Below, piece by piece: positions 15,108 through 25,853 of a DNA stretch of 43,922 nt. Position 1 is the stretch's first letter; each line of letters starts with the position of its first letter. The position numbers were made by a program, and so were the translations under genes. The DNA is from Planctomycetota bacterium (GTDB lineage: Bacteria; Planctomycetota; UBA1135; UBA2386). The notes beneath the pieces were generated by a model. It saw only the letters and a list, made by a program, of their open reading frames with translations. It had not been told where the DNA came from and made no database searches. The stretch covers positions 1 to 43,922 of the forward strand of contig JADLHO010000117.1 in NCBI GenBank assembly GCA_020848735.1. The letters are read 5' to 3'.

Positions 15108-17704
15108 CCGCCGGCCTTCGGCGCCGTTCCCAGGCAGCGCACGAGGAACTCCTCGTACTTGCGCGCGCGCGCGAGTCGCTCGACGTCCCCGCCGAGCCCA
15201 TGACCGCCCGTCGGATCGAGGAAGAGCTCGACGAGGGTCTCCTTGCCCGCCTTCAGCAGCTCACGGTAGACGCGCACCGTGTCCTGATAGAGCACGTTGC
15301 TGTCCTCCATCCCGTGCACGAGCAGCAGGCGGCCCTTCAGGTTCTTCGCGAGCGGCAGCAGCGAGAACTTCTCGAGGTCCGTCGCACCGGTGCGGCTCGG
15401 CCCGATCGTGCCCGTCGAGTACCAGGAGTTGTAGTTCTGCCACTCCGTGGGGCCCGCGCCCGCGATGCCGAACTTGAAGACGTCGGGCTCGGTGTACATG
15501 CACATCTGCGTCTGGAAGCCACCGAAGCTCCAGCCGTGCATCGCGACCTTCTGCGGATCGACGCCGCGGTTCGCGACGAGCCACTTCACGCCGTCGGCGA
15601 GGTCCTCGGTCTGCGGGCGGCCGACCTGCTCGAAGTTCGCCTTCTCGAAGAGCGCGCCGTAACCGGACATGCCGCGCGGGTCGATCGTCACGCAGACCCA
15701 GCCGTGGACCTCCGCGAAGTAACGCGCGAGGAAGTAGGCGTCGCCGTGGTAGCTGCCGTCGACGACCTGCTTGCGCGTGCCGAGCGGCCCACCGTAGACG
15801 TAGATCAGCAAGGGGCGCTTCTCACCGGCCGGTCGCGTGGGTTCGAAGAGGAAGCCGGAGATCGCCTGGCCGTTGCGATTCTCGTAGGTGAAGAGCTCGG
15901 GCCGCCGATCGGTCGCGCGGCGCACGAACTCGGGGTGCGAATCCGTGAGCGTGGTGACCAGCCCGTCCGGCGCGACGTGGGTCAGCTCGGCACCGCCGTT
16001 GCCCCACGCGCTGAAGTTGCCGAGCAGATGGCCGTCGTCGGCGACCGCCACGTCCTCCCACGAGCCGTCGCGCGGGGAGAGGCGCGTCATCGCGCCGCTC
16101 GCGACGTCGACGCGGTAGGCGTCGAGTCGGCTGCTGTGTTCCTTCGTCGCCGCGACGAAGACCGTCTTGCGGTCCTCGCTCAGCCGGATGGGATAGACCT
16201 CGAAGACGCCGGCCGTGAGCTGCCGCTGCGACTCGTAGCGCGGGTCGAGCACGTGCAGGTGGCGGTAGCCGCTCTGCTCGCTCAGGAAGAGCACGTGGCG
16301 GCTGTCGGCGAGCCAGCTCGGGCTCACCATCGCCGGCGTGTTGGGGCCGCCGTCGTGCAGGAAGCGATAGACCACCTTCGCCGGTCGCTCGAGCACGCGC
16401 TTGAAGCGCCCCGGCACCTCGCTCTTCTCCTCCGGCTTCGGCTTCGCCGCCTCGCCCTCGGGGAACACGGACTCGTGGATCAGCACCTGTCCGGACTTCT
16501 GCTCGAACGTGGCGAACACGACCCTCGAGCCGTCGGGTGCCCAGTCGGGCGTGCGCACGACGTCGCGCGGGCCGGTGTTCTCGAACTTGTGCACCAGCCA
16601 GAGCGAGCCGTCCTCGCGCATCGCGGCGTCGAGGTCCCAGAGGTAGATGCGGCTCTCGCCCTTGCCGACGGGGTCGTCGGAGACGTGGCGCGGAACCTCC
16701 TGCACCTCGACGAAGCGCCCCGTGTACTTCGCGATCTTCACGCGGCGCTCGCCGTCCATCGCCGAGCGGCCCTTGCGCACGACGAACACGGCGCGGCGAC
16801 CGTCGTCGCTGAGCTCGTACCCCGCGATGCGCTCATCGCCCTCGAGCGGGGGAGTGAGCTCCTCGACGACGTGGCTCGCGAAGCGCATGCGGAAGAGCCG
16901 CGCGTCGTCGAGGAAGGTGAAGCCGCTGCCGTCGGGGAGCCACGCGGCCTGGCCCTCGCTCGATCGCGTGTGCGTCAATCGCTCGATGCGACCCTCGGCG
17001 AGCTCGTAGCGGTAGAGGTCGCCCTGGCTGCTGAAGAGCAGGGCCGCGGTCTTCGGCGACCACGCGAACGAGTTGATGCCGGCGTAACGGGGCGCCTTCT
17101 CGTCCTCGGCGTCCTCCTCACCGACGCTCGTGTCGATGTGCATGCGCGCCCGCGCGGCCTCGCGCGCGGCATCCGGGGGCGTGCCCGGCGCTGCCGCCGG
17201 CGGCGACGCGGCGACACCGGCGCCGCCCTGTTCACCCGGCGGCTTGGACTTCTCCTCCAGGAGCTTGTTCGCCGCCGCCTGCTTCGCCTTCTCGGCGCGC
17301 TTCTTCTGCTTGTCCTCGCGATCGGCGAGCACGTCGCGGGCCTGGTTCTGGAACGCCGACATCGTGCGCGCATCCGTGAGGCGCCGCACCGTGCCCGTCG
17401 CGATCTCGAGGAGGTAGAGGTCCTGGCCGTGACGCCGTTCGACGTAGGGCCGGTGCAGCCATGCGGCGTAGCGACCGTCCTTGCTGAACTCGATGCCGCT
17501 CGCGGTCGGGCCGAAGAGGCCCTTCTTCGGGAACAGCTTCTCGAGGGTCAGGGCGTCGGCCTTGGCCGCCGCGGCCGTTGCGGCCGTCGCGTCCGGTCCG
17601 GGCCCGGCTTGCGCTCGCAGCGGCACCGCCCCGCAGAGGGCGAGGATCAGGACGGCGGTGATCGAAAGGGCCCGGGTGCGGGCGAGCGGGTTCGTTCGCG
17701 ACAT
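15104..17704 (-). CDS. Exported S9-family (prolyl oligopeptidase/DPP-IV-like) serine peptidase
   Basis: An 866-residue protein with a signal peptide (about 1-32, ending RAQ). A beta-propeller region follows, then the alpha/beta hydrolase domain from about residue 610. The catalytic triad is visible: Ser726 in GWSFGGF, Asp801 in GMEDSNV and His835 in TGGHGLGG. A charged, Lys/Ala-rich and then Pro/Gly-rich insert at about 130-185 (REDKQKKRAEKAKQ onward) is unusual and is probably a coiled or flexible linker within the propeller. It should cleave peptides in the periplasm, usually after Pro or small residues. The acyl-CoA ligase gene overlaps its stop codon. Confidence 0.93.
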   Translation of the reverse strand: MSRTNPLARTRALSITAVLILALCGAVPLRAQAGPGPDATAATAAAAKADALTLEKLFPKKGLFGPTASGIEFSKDGRYAAWLHRPYVERRHGQDLYLLEIATGTVRRLTDARTMSAFQNQARDVLADREDKQKKRAEKAKQAAANKLLEEKSKPPGEQGGAGVAASPPAAAPGTPPDAAREAARARMHIDTSVGEEDAEDEKAPRYAGINSFAWSPKTAALLFSSQGDLYRYELAEGRIERLTHTRSSEGQAAWLPDGSGFTFLDDARLFRMRFASHVVEELTPPLEGDERIAGYELSDDGRRAVFVVRKGRSAMDGERRVKIAKYTGRFVEVQEVPRHVSDDPVGKGESRIYLWDLDAAMREDGSLWLVHKFENTGPRDVVRTPDWAPDGSRVVFATFEQKSGQVLIHESVFPEGEAAKPKPEEKSEVPGRFKRVLERPAKVVYRFLHDGGPNTPAMVSPSWLADSRHVLFLSEQSGYRHLHVLDPRYESQRQLTAGVFEVYPIRLSEDRKTVFVAATKEHSSRLDAYRVDVASGAMTRLSPRDGSWEDVAVADDGHLLGNFSAWGNGGAELTHVAPDGLVTTLTDSHPEFVRRATDRRPELFTYENRNGQAISGFLFEPTRPAGEKRPLLIYVYGGPLGTRKQVVDGSYHGDAYFLARYFAEVHGWVCVTIDPRGMSGYGALFEKANFEQVGRPQTEDLADGVKWLVANRGVDPQKVAMHGWSFGGFQTQMCMYTEPDVFKFGIAGAGPTEWQNYNSWYSTGTIGPSRTGATDLEKFSLLPLAKNLKGRLLLVHGMEDSNVLYQDTVRVYRELLKAGKETLVELFLDPTGGHGLGGDVERLARARKYEEFLVRCLGTAPKAGG

Positions 17705-17807
17705 CGATGGGTCCGGAGGCTGGAGAGTCGCCGCGGCAGGTGAGTGAGGGGCGCGCAGCGTGCGCGGCGGGTCGGGCGAATACGGGTGCGGAGGGTGCGG
17801 GGCGAGG

Positions 17808-19094
17808 TCAGAGCACCCGCCGCGAGGGCAGCAGCACGTTGGCCATCATCACGCCCGAGGCGAGCGCGGTCGCGACGAGGATCACGCGGAAGGCGTTCTG
17901 CACGCCGGCGATCACGTCCTGTTGCTGGATGAGCACCTCGAGGCTCGTGAAGCCGAGGCTGCCCGGGACGAGCAGGAAGAGCCCCGGCACGATGACGAGG
18001 CTGGCGGGGCGATTGAGCGTCCGCGCAATGCCATTGGCGAATGCGCTCACGAGCAGGGAGCCGCAGAACGCTCCGAGCTCGGGGCCGAGCATGGCGCCGC
18101 CGAGCCGTGAGCCGGCGAAGGCGACGGTGCAGGCGGCGAAGACCAGCGAGACGTCGCGGGTCCTCACCCGCAGCAGGACCGAATAGGCGCTCGGCGCAGC
18201 GATGAGCGCGGCGACGACCGCCCACGCCGGCAGCGGCTCGATCTCGACGCCGATCAGGGGCGAGCCGAAGCATGCGGCACCGATGCGCCAGCCGAGGGCC
18301 GCGCCGAAGGCGAGCGCGAGGAACACCGCGCAGGCCCCGGCGAAGCGCGCCGTGCCCGAGGCGAGGTGACGCGTCGCGATCTCCGTGACCGCGGTCGTGA
18401 GCATGAAGCCCGGCAGGAGATAGACGATGCCGGCGAGCGTGACCTTGCCCACCGCCAGTCCGTCGATGCTCGCGCCGAGACCGGCGGCGACGAACGCGGC
18501 GACGAAGCCCGCGATCGCCTCGGTCAGGACGTGGGTGTCGCTGCGTTGTCCGAGCGTGCGCGCGATCGCACCGGTGGCGAGGCCGAGGCCGCTCGCCGCG
18601 ATGACCTCACGCCCACCGCCGCCGAGGAAGACGCCGGCGCTCGCGGCGGCGAGCGCGTAGGACGCGAGCTCGCGCACGAGGCCCAGGGCACGCCGTTCCG
18701 CGAGGATCGTCTCGAGCTCGTGCTCGGCCTCGGTGAGCGAGGAACTCGCGGCCGCGACGCGCACGAGCAGGGCATCGAGCGCGGCGAGGCGACCGAGGTC
18801 CTGGCTGCCGGGTTCGGTCCGCACGAGGAACACGGTCTGGCTGCCGAGCGGGCCGAACGCGACGTGGATCGAGGTCGGCAGCGCGAAGAACTGACCGACG
18901 AGACCGAAGCGGCGCGCGCAGGCGCTCATCGCGCGCTCGATGCGCAGCGCATGGGCGCCGTAACGGTGCAGGGCCATGCCGAGGCGCACGACGAGCTGCA
19001 TCGCCGCCCGCTCGGCGGGTGGGGCGTCCATCGCGGACAGTTGCTGGGCGAGCTGGGCGGGATCGGGCACGGCGCGTGGCCGCGCATGCTCCAC
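17808..19094 (-). CDS. thrE: ThrE-family threonine/serine exporter
   Basis: A 428-residue membrane protein fusing the two ThrE parts. An N-terminal soluble region (about 30-135) contains VRLGMALHRYGAHALRIE and VFLVRTEPGSQDLGRL, typical of PF06738. About ten hydrophobic segments follow. The second module includes GSRLGGAMLGPELGAFCGSLLVSAFANGIAR and PGLFLLVPGSLGF, typical of the ThrE_2/DUF3815 half. The family exports threonine and serine using the proton gradient. It diverges from a cysteine-synthase-family gene across 80 bases. A start at Met22 (19031) is possible; neither start has a good ribosome binding site. Confidence 0.9.
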   Translation of the reverse strand: MEHARPRAVPDPAQLAQQLSAMDAPPAERAAMQLVVRLGMALHRYGAHALRIERAMSACARRFGLVGQFFALPTSIHVAFGPLGSQTVFLVRTEPGSQDLGRLAALDALLVRVAAASSSLTEAEHELETILAERRALGLVRELASYALAAASAGVFLGGGGREVIAASGLGLATGAIARTLGQRSDTHVLTEAIAGFVAAFVAAGLGASIDGLAVGKVTLAGIVYLLPGFMLTTAVTEIATRHLASGTARFAGACAVFLALAFGAALGWRIGAACFGSPLIGVEIEPLPAWAVVAALIAAPSAYSVLLRVRTRDVSLVFAACTVAFAGSRLGGAMLGPELGAFCGSLLVSAFANGIARTLNRPASLVIVPGLFLLVPGSLGFTSLEVLIQQQDVIAGVQNAFRVILVATALASGVMMANVLLPSRRVL

Positions 19095-19174
19095 GCCGGG
19101 GGCCGCGCGTCGAGGGGGCGCCTCGCGAAGCGGCTGCGGCGCAATTCCAGGCCGGCGGTGCCGTTGCCCGCGGC

Positions 19175-20215
<1,041 letters not shown>

Positions 20216-20242
20216 CGCGCGCGGCTCCGCGGTCTCCCGGCC

Positions 20243-21277
20243 TCAGTAGGCGATCTGCGTGACCACCGCGCTCACCGACGGCGACGAGCCGGTCGCGGCG
20301 CTCGAGCTGGTCAGCGAGTAGGTGCGCTTGATGCCGGTCGGGGCGGGGCCACCCGCGGTGAGCGGCATCGGGCTCTGGCGCCCGTTGCTGAACGCGATCG
20401 GGAAGCCGGCCTGCGAGGCATCGGGGGCCAGCGTCTGCGAGTAGAGGCTCCAGCCCGCGAACGACGGCGACCAGGGGAAGCTCAGCGTCTGCGCCAGCGT
20501 GCCGGTCGCGCCGGTCGTGCCCAACGCGACGTTCGCGATCGCGTCGCTGTAGATGTTCGTGCAGAAGCCCGGGATCGCGAAGTTCGGGTTGCTGATGCCC
20601 AGCAGCACCGACAGCGGCGCGTTCGACGGGCCGCGCAGGGTCGAGAAGGCGAGGTTGAGGGTGGTCGCGGTCGCACTGAAGGTCGTGGTCAGCGACATCG
20701 CGCCGTTGGCGGTGTTGCAGCCGGTGCCGAGCAGCGTCGAGGTCGCGCCGGAGGTGGTCGTCGCGGCGCTGACCCAGTCCATCGAGTAGGTGCCGGTGAC
20801 CCCGCTGTCGACCTGCGCCTCCCACATCAGCGAGTCGACACCGTCGTAGAAGAACGGCGCGTCGAACACGATCTGGATGACGAAGGGTCCGGGCGGGGCG
20901 GGCGGCGCCGTGCTGATGTCCGGGAGGTTGGTCGGCTTGCGCGCGTAGACGGTCGTCGGAGCGCTCAGCCAGTTCGTCGCGAAGTTCGTGGAGAACGTGT
21001 TGATGTCGTTCTTGCCCATGAGCAGCGTGACGTCGATCGTGCGGGCGGTCGCGGTGGCACCGGCCGTGCGATCGCGGCGGAACGCGAGCGAGCCGATCGC
21101 CGGCATCACGAGCCCGATCGTGTTGCTGTCGGACTGCTGGACGCGCGAGCTGACGTAGCTGAAGGGGATGCCGCTGCTGCTGTTGCCCTCGACGGCCTCG
21201 TAGCCCGCGGGCTGGACGTAGAGGTTCTGGGCGGCGGCGAACGGCGACAGGAGGAGGATGATGGGGATGACGCGCAT
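20243..21277 (-). CDS. Secreted Ser/Thr/Ala-rich beta protein of unknown function
   Basis: A 344-residue protein with a short signal peptide (MRVIPIILLLSPFAAAQ, 1-17). The mature part begins NLYVQPAGYEAVEGNSSSGIPF and is rich in Ser, Thr, Ala and Gly with predicted short beta strands. Only two cysteines are evident (in LGTGCNTANG and IPGFCTNIY). Residues 48-80 and 150-160 describe strands such as TIDVTLLMGKND and FVIQIVFDAPFFYDGVDSLMWE. I do not recognise the family. Proteins of this look occur in large sets in some Planctomycetota, which is part of the reason for the organism guess. Confidence 0.8.
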   Translation of the reverse strand: MRVIPIILLLSPFAAAQNLYVQPAGYEAVEGNSSSGIPFSYVSSRVQQSDSNTIGLVMPAIGSLAFRRDRTAGATATARTIDVTLLMGKNDINTFSTNFATNWLSAPTTVYARKPTNLPDISTAPPAPPGPFVIQIVFDAPFFYDGVDSLMWEAQVDSGVTGTYSMDWVSAATTTSGATSTLLGTGCNTANGAMSLTTTFSATATTLNLAFSTLRGPSNAPLSVLLGISNPNFAIPGFCTNIYSDAIANVALGTTGATGTLAQTLSFPWSPSFAGWSLYSQTLAPDASQAGFPIAFSNGRQSPMPLTAGGPAPTGIKRTYSLTSSSAATGSSPSVSAVVTQIAY

Positions 21278-21485
21278 GAGCGGTGGGTCGTCGTGGAGCG
21301 GAAGCGGCGCATCATGCGGATGGCATCTTTGTCCGTCGAGCCGGGGCCCAGACGCCGCGGCGCAAGTGAGCCGCTCCGCAGCGTCCGTGGTCGGGACTCG
21401 ATCTGTCTCTCGACCTCGGCATGGCCGCGGATGCGTCCAGCGGCGAGCAACGGAGAGCCCGCACGACGGACCCCGTCTCGGGCTC

Positions 21486-22700
21486 TCAGCCGCCGGCGAG
21501 CACTTCGCGGAGCTGCGCGAGCGCCCACTCGAGATCGCTGCGTTCCGTCACGAGCGGCGGTGCCACGCGGATCGTGTGCGTGTGCGTCTCCTTGCAGAGC
21601 AGGCCGCGCTCCTTCAGGCGTTCGCAGTAGCGCCGCGCGCCGCCGGCCTGCGGCTTCAGCTGGATGCCGAACCAGAGGCCCGCCCCGCGCAGCTCCTCGA
21701 TCAGCGCCGACGGTGTGCGGCGCAGCTCGTCGAGGAACCAGGCCCCGAGTTCGAGCGAGCGCGCGCAGAGGTCCTCGTCGAGGATGACGTCGAGTGCGGC
21801 ATCGGCGACGGCGCACGCGAGCGGGTTGCCCCCGTAGGTCGAGCCGTGCGAGCCCGGCGTGAACACACCCATCAACTCCTCGGTCGCGAGGAACGCGGAG
21901 ACGGGGTAGAGCCCGCCCGAGAGCGCCTTGCCGATGGTCACGCCGTCGGCCCGCACGCCGGAGGCTTCCTGCGCGAGCAGGTGGCCCGCGCGGCCGAGCC
22001 CGGACTGGATCTCGTCGCAGATCAACAGCGCGCGCTTGCGTGTGCAAAGCTCACGGAGCCCGCGGAGGAACCCGGGCGGCGGGATCACCACTCCGGCTTC
22101 GCCCTGGATGGGTTCGACGAGCACCGCCACGACCTCGTCGTCGAAGGCGCGTTCGACCGCCGCGAGGTCGCCGAAGGGCACCGACGTGAAGCCCGGCGCG
22201 AAGGGACCGAAGTGGCGCCGGCTGCCCTCGTCACTCGAGAAGCCGACGATGGTCGTGGTGCGGCCGTGGAAGTTGTCGCCGAAGACGAGGATGCGCGCCC
22301 GCTCGTCGGGCACGCCCTTCCGCTCGTAGCCCCAGCGTCGCGCGGCCTTGATCGCGGTCTCCACCGCCTCGGCCCCGGTGTTCATCATCAGCACGCGCGG
22401 GTAGCCGAGCGTGCGCGAGAGCTTCTCGCAGAAGGGCCCGAAGCGGTCGTTGTGGAAGGCGCGGCTCGTGAGCGCCAGCGTGCGCGCCTGGTCGATCAGC
22501 GCCTGCACGATGCGCGGGTGGCCGTGGCCCTGGTTGACCGCGGAGTAGGCCGAGAGGCAGTCGAGGTAGCGGCGCCCCTCGACGTCCCAGACGAAGGCCC
22601 CTTCGGCGCGGGCGATGACGACGTCGAGCGGGTGGTAGTTGTGGGCCGCGTACCGGTCCTCGAGTTCGATGCAGGACTGGCTGTCTTCTAGCTTGCGCAT
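21486..22700 (-). CDS. rocD: Ornithine aminotransferase (class III PLP transaminase)
   Basis: A 404-residue class III aminotransferase that would convert ornithine and 2-oxoglutarate to glutamate semialdehyde and glutamate. It has YSAVNQGHGHPRI, NTGAEAVETAIKAARRWGY, FHGRTTTIVGFSSD, VEPIQGEAGV, LICDEIQSGLGR, the PLP lysine K258 in TIGKALSGG, and GSHGSTYGGNPLA, all typical of RocD/OAT rather than acetylornithine or GABA transaminases. The N-terminal ELEDRYAAHNYHPLDVV is also an OAT signature. The start at 22700 has ACGGA upstream and matches the family length. It diverges from an ATP-grasp ligase gene. Confidence 0.92.
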   Translation of the reverse strand: MRKLEDSQSCIELEDRYAAHNYHPLDVVIARAEGAFVWDVEGRRYLDCLSAYSAVNQGHGHPRIVQALIDQARTLALTSRAFHNDRFGPFCEKLSRTLGYPRVLMMNTGAEAVETAIKAARRWGYERKGVPDERARILVFGDNFHGRTTTIVGFSSDEGSRRHFGPFAPGFTSVPFGDLAAVERAFDDEVVAVLVEPIQGEAGVVIPPPGFLRGLRELCTRKRALLICDEIQSGLGRAGHLLAQEASGVRADGVTIGKALSGGLYPVSAFLATEELMGVFTPGSHGSTYGGNPLACAVADAALDVILDEDLCARSLELGAWFLDELRRTPSALIEELRGAGLWFGIQLKPQAGGARRYCERLKERGLLCKETHTHTIRVAPPLVTERSDLEWALAQLREVLAGG

Positions 22701-22892
22701 GGCGGTTCCGTGCGCAGGGCGCGCGGCGGCGGACGTTGCGGATGCTACATCGGCCGCGGGCGGGCGCCGCGGCAAGGCCCCGCCGCCGCGGAGCGCGTCG
22801 CGCCGACTGCATGGGCGCCTCGCGCCGGACGACGGGCCTCCGATCTGGCCGCGGTCCGCGCCCGCGGCATGATGCGCGCCGCTCTCGGATCG

Positions 22893-24113
22893 ATGCACGT
22901 CCTCTTCCTCGCGCCCGATACGCACATCTACAACCACGGCTTCGTCCGTGGCCTGGCGTCCCTCGGCGCCAGGGTCTCCGCGATCGGCCCCGCGCCGCGC
23001 GAGCGGCTACCGCAGGGGCTGGCGGCGATGCTCGCCGAGTACCGCGCGTGTCCGCGCATCCTCGACGACCAGGCCCTGCTCGAGCACGCGCGCGCGCTCG
23101 CGGGGAGCGGCGGCTTCGACCGCATCGAGACGATCGACGAACCGCTCGTCGAACCCGCGGCGCGGCTCCGCGAGGTGCTCGGCGTGCCGGGTCTCTCGCT
23201 CGCGACCGCGCGACTTTGCCGCGACAAGGTCGCGATGAAGGAGTTCCTCCGCGGTCACGGGGTCGCGTGCGCGCAGAGCGCGGGTGCGTCGAGCGCGGCC
23301 GAGGTGCAGGCCTTCGCCGAACGCGTCGGCTTCCCGATCATCGTCAAGCCGGTCGCCGGCTTCGGCACGCTCGACACCTATCGCGTCGCGAGCCGCACCG
23401 AGCTCGACGTGATCCTCGCGAAGCTCAAGCCAAGCGACGCGCGCCGGGTGGCCTGCGAGGAGTTCGTCGAAGGTCACGAGGGCTTCTTCGACACGATGGT
23501 CGACGACCACGGCGTGCGCTTCGAGTTCGCGTCGCACTACTACCCGAGCTGCCTCGAGGCGGCGAACGACCGCAAGGTCGCGCCGCAGATCGCCGTGACC
23601 AACCGCATCGAGCAGGACGGCTATCGCGAGCTGCGCGCGATGGGCAAGAAGGTCATCGAACTGCTCGGGCTGAAGAACACGGGCACGCACATGGAGTGGT
23701 TCTTCGGGCCGAAGGGCCTGAAGTTCTCGGAGATCGGCGCGCGGCCGGCCGGGGAGCGCATCTGGGACATGTACGGCGTCGCCAACGACTTCGACGTCTA
23801 CCGCGAGTGGGCGCTCGCCATCAGCGGTCGCGCGAGCGAGCGTGGCCCGAGTCGGCGTCTCGCGGTCGGCTCCGTGCAGATCCGTCCCGATCGCGACGGC
23901 AAGATCACGGGGCACAGCGGGCTCGAGGAGGCGCGGCGACGCTTCGCGAGCCTCGTCTACGAGTGCGAGATCCCGCAGCCGGGCACACCGACGAAGCCGC
24001 TCGACAAGGGCTGGCTCTGCAACACCTGGTTCCGCCTGCGCCACGAGGACTACGACCGCGTGCGCGAGGTGATGACCGAGCTCGGCAGGCTCGTGAAGTC
24101 GTTCGCGAATTGA
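22893..24113 (+). CDS. ATP-grasp carboxylate-amine ligase family protein
   Basis: A 406-residue protein. The start MHVLFLAPDTH is an N-terminal Rossmann-like strand. The ATP-grasp core runs from about residue 108 (ARLCRDKVAMKEFLRGHGV), with FPIIVKPVAGFGTLDTY, CEEFVEGHEGFFDTMV, and THMEWFFGPKGLKFSEIGARPAGE giving the Mg-binding Glu/Asn-type end. Such enzymes join a carboxylate to an amine through an acyl-phosphate, as in carnosine synthase and L-amino acid ligases. The substrate is unknown. A start at 22869 (eight residues longer) is possible; neither has a clear ribosome binding site. Its neighbour across 192 bases, on the other strand, is ornithine aminotransferase. Confidence 0.85.
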   Translation: MHVLFLAPDTHIYNHGFVRGLASLGARVSAIGPAPRERLPQGLAAMLAEYRACPRILDDQALLEHARALAGSGGFDRIETIDEPLVEPAARLREVLGVPGLSLATARLCRDKVAMKEFLRGHGVACAQSAGASSAAEVQAFAERVGFPIIVKPVAGFGTLDTYRVASRTELDVILAKLKPSDARRVACEEFVEGHEGFFDTMVDDHGVRFEFASHYYPSCLEAANDRKVAPQIAVTNRIEQDGYRELRAMGKKVIELLGLKNTGTHMEWFFGPKGLKFSEIGARPAGERIWDMYGVANDFDVYREWALAISGRASERGPSRRLAVGSVQIRPDRDGKITGHSGLEEARRRFASLVYECEIPQPGTPTKPLDKGWLCNTWFRLRHEDYDRVREVMTELGRLVKSFAN

Positions 24114-24161
24114 CCAGGTCGTCGACCGGGGCAGCGGCGTCGTGTCCGCAACCGCGTCCGC

Positions 24162-25829
24162 TCACCGCACCGCACAGACGCCGCCGTTCTCCTCCGCGAG
24201 ACGGCGCACGAACTCGCTCGCGCCGCCGAGCGCGACGGTGTGGATGCGCACGCGCCGCACGCGGTTGGCACGCGCCACGGCCGCGAGGATCGCCTCGGGA
24301 TCGGTGAGCTCGCCGGAGCTCGGCTGCCCGTCGCTGAGGACGAAGAGCTCGTCGATCTCCGCATCGACGTCCTGGCCGAAGCGCGTGTCGGCGATGTCGA
24401 GCGCGGCATCGAGGGCGCCGTAGAGGTTCGTCGAGCCGCCGGCGGCGAGCGATCGCAGCAGATCGCGCAGCGACGCGCGTCCCCGGTCGGTGGCGGGGAC
24501 CAGCGGCTTGCCCCAGCGACGGACGCCGTCGGAGAACGCGATGACGCCGAAGCGCGCGTCGGCGGGAAGCGCCTCCACGGCATTCCAGAGCTCGACCTTG
24601 GCCTGGGCGATGCGGGTCGTCGTCTCGACCTGCTCCGCGCTCGAGGTCCCGTTGTCGCGCGGGACGAGCAGCGATTCGTCCATGCTGCCCGAGACGTCGA
24701 TCACGAAGAGCACGCGCAGGCCGCGCACGGGGATGCCGAAGAAGCCCGACGAGGTGCGGGTGTCGTCGAGCGAGGACCCGGGCGGCGGCGGCATCACGAA
24801 CGCGTCGCGTTCGCGGTCCCAGAAGGCGCGCCAATCCTGCGGTCGGTCGGCGGCGAACAGGGTGCCGGTGAGTTCGCGCAACGCCCGATGGGCCGCCTCG
24901 CGCAGGGTGCCCGACCTGAACTTGTCGTGGCCGCTCCGCGCGTCGGCGCAGCGTTCGAGCACCGCGATGAGCGGGGCGATCGAGCGCGCGCTGCGGATGC
25001 GGCGACAGAGCTCGACGACGACGAGGTCGCAACGCCAGTCGAAGCGGCCGAGGCTCGCGAGCGCGGCGGCGAGCGCGTCGCGCGAGCTGCGGGCGTCGAG
25101 GGTCGCGGCGTTCGCCAGGACGATCGCATGCAGCGCATCGAGCATCGCGAGGGCCGCCGGGGTGTCCGTCTCGCGCGGCAACGCGGTCGCGAGGGCGCCC
25201 GTCGAGTTCGCGTGGGCGCGCACCCCGAGCGCGCCGGCGGCCGCGGTGCGCACGTCGTCGTCTCCCGCGGCGAGCTGCGCCTCGAGATCGAGGCGCACGA
25301 TCTGGTTGCGGACCGCGCCGAGCGCCTGCAGTGCGGCGAGCTGCAGTTCCGGCTCCCAGCCGGGGAAGCCCTTGCGCTCGCCGCGCGCCGCCGCGCGGAG
25401 GCGTTCGAGCGCGGTCGATCCCGTCGTGCGCGCGAGCGCGAGCTGCGCGGTCTCGCGCACGAAGTCGGCCTGCAGGCCCGGATCCAGCGGCTCCTTGCCG
25501 AGACCCGTCGCGGCGAGGCGCAGGACGAGGTCCACGCCGTCCTGCCCGGGATCGAGTGCCACGCGCGCGAGGAGTTCGACGAGCCCGGCCCGGTGCGAGG
25601 CGAGCACCTGCGGGGCCTCGTCCACCAATGCGCTGCCGTAGAGCCGCCGCGCGACGTCGCTCGCCGCGGCTCCCGACGCCAGCGGGAGACGGCCATCGCG
25701 CCACGCCGCGTGCCAGCGCTCCAGCCGCCGCACGTAGCTGCCCCCGTCGTCCTGCGCCGCGCCGGCGAGCGCGGTCGCGGCGATCCACAGGCAGAGGAGC
25801 AGCCGGTCGCGGAGAGAGGTGGGAGGCAT
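24162..25829 (-). CDS. Exported HEAT-repeat and von Willebrand A domain protein
   Basis: A 555-residue protein with a signal peptide (about 1-25, ending GAAQ). Residues about 90-300 are helical repeats of HEAT type (for example QLAALQALGAVRNQIVRLDLEAQLAAGDDDVRTAAAGALGV). A VWA domain follows from about 370, with an intact MIDAS: D378, S380, S382 (DVSGSM), then T in GGSTNLYGALDAAL and D in LFVLSDGQPSSGE. A DWRAFWDRE motif (about residue 335), common before such VWA domains, is present. The role is probably metal-dependent protein binding in the periplasm. It diverges from sdaA across 113 bases containing a 16-base palindrome. Confidence 0.88.
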   Translation of the reverse strand: MPPTSLRDRLLLCLWIAATALAGAAQDDGGSYVRRLERWHAAWRDGRLPLASGAAASDVARRLYGSALVDEAPQVLASHRAGLVELLARVALDPGQDGVDLVLRLAATGLGKEPLDPGLQADFVRETAQLALARTTGSTALERLRAAARGERKGFPGWEPELQLAALQALGAVRNQIVRLDLEAQLAAGDDDVRTAAAGALGVRAHANSTGALATALPRETDTPAALAMLDALHAIVLANAATLDARSSRDALAAALASLGRFDWRCDLVVVELCRRIRSARSIAPLIAVLERCADARSGHDKFRSGTLREAAHRALRELTGTLFAADRPQDWRAFWDRERDAFVMPPPPGSSLDDTRTSSGFFGIPVRGLRVLFVIDVSGSMDESLLVPRDNGTSSAEQVETTTRIAQAKVELWNAVEALPADARFGVIAFSDGVRRWGKPLVPATDRGRASLRDLLRSLAAGGSTNLYGALDAALDIADTRFGQDVDAEIDELFVLSDGQPSSGELTDPEAILAAVARANRVRRVRIHTVALGGASEFVRRLAEENGGVCAVR

Positions 25830-25837
25830 CGGCGACG

Positions 25838-25853
25838 GCCCGGCTAGCCGGGC
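25838..25853. repeat. Perfect 16-base palindrome in the VWA/sdaA divergent region
   Basis: GCCCGGCTAGCCGGGC is a perfect palindrome starting nine bases upstream of the VWA start codon. A second inverted repeat, CGCGGG (25857-25862) with CCCGCG (25874-25879), follows. Their place between divergent starts suggests an operator or a leader hairpin; there is no direct evidence of which. Confidence 0.45.
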
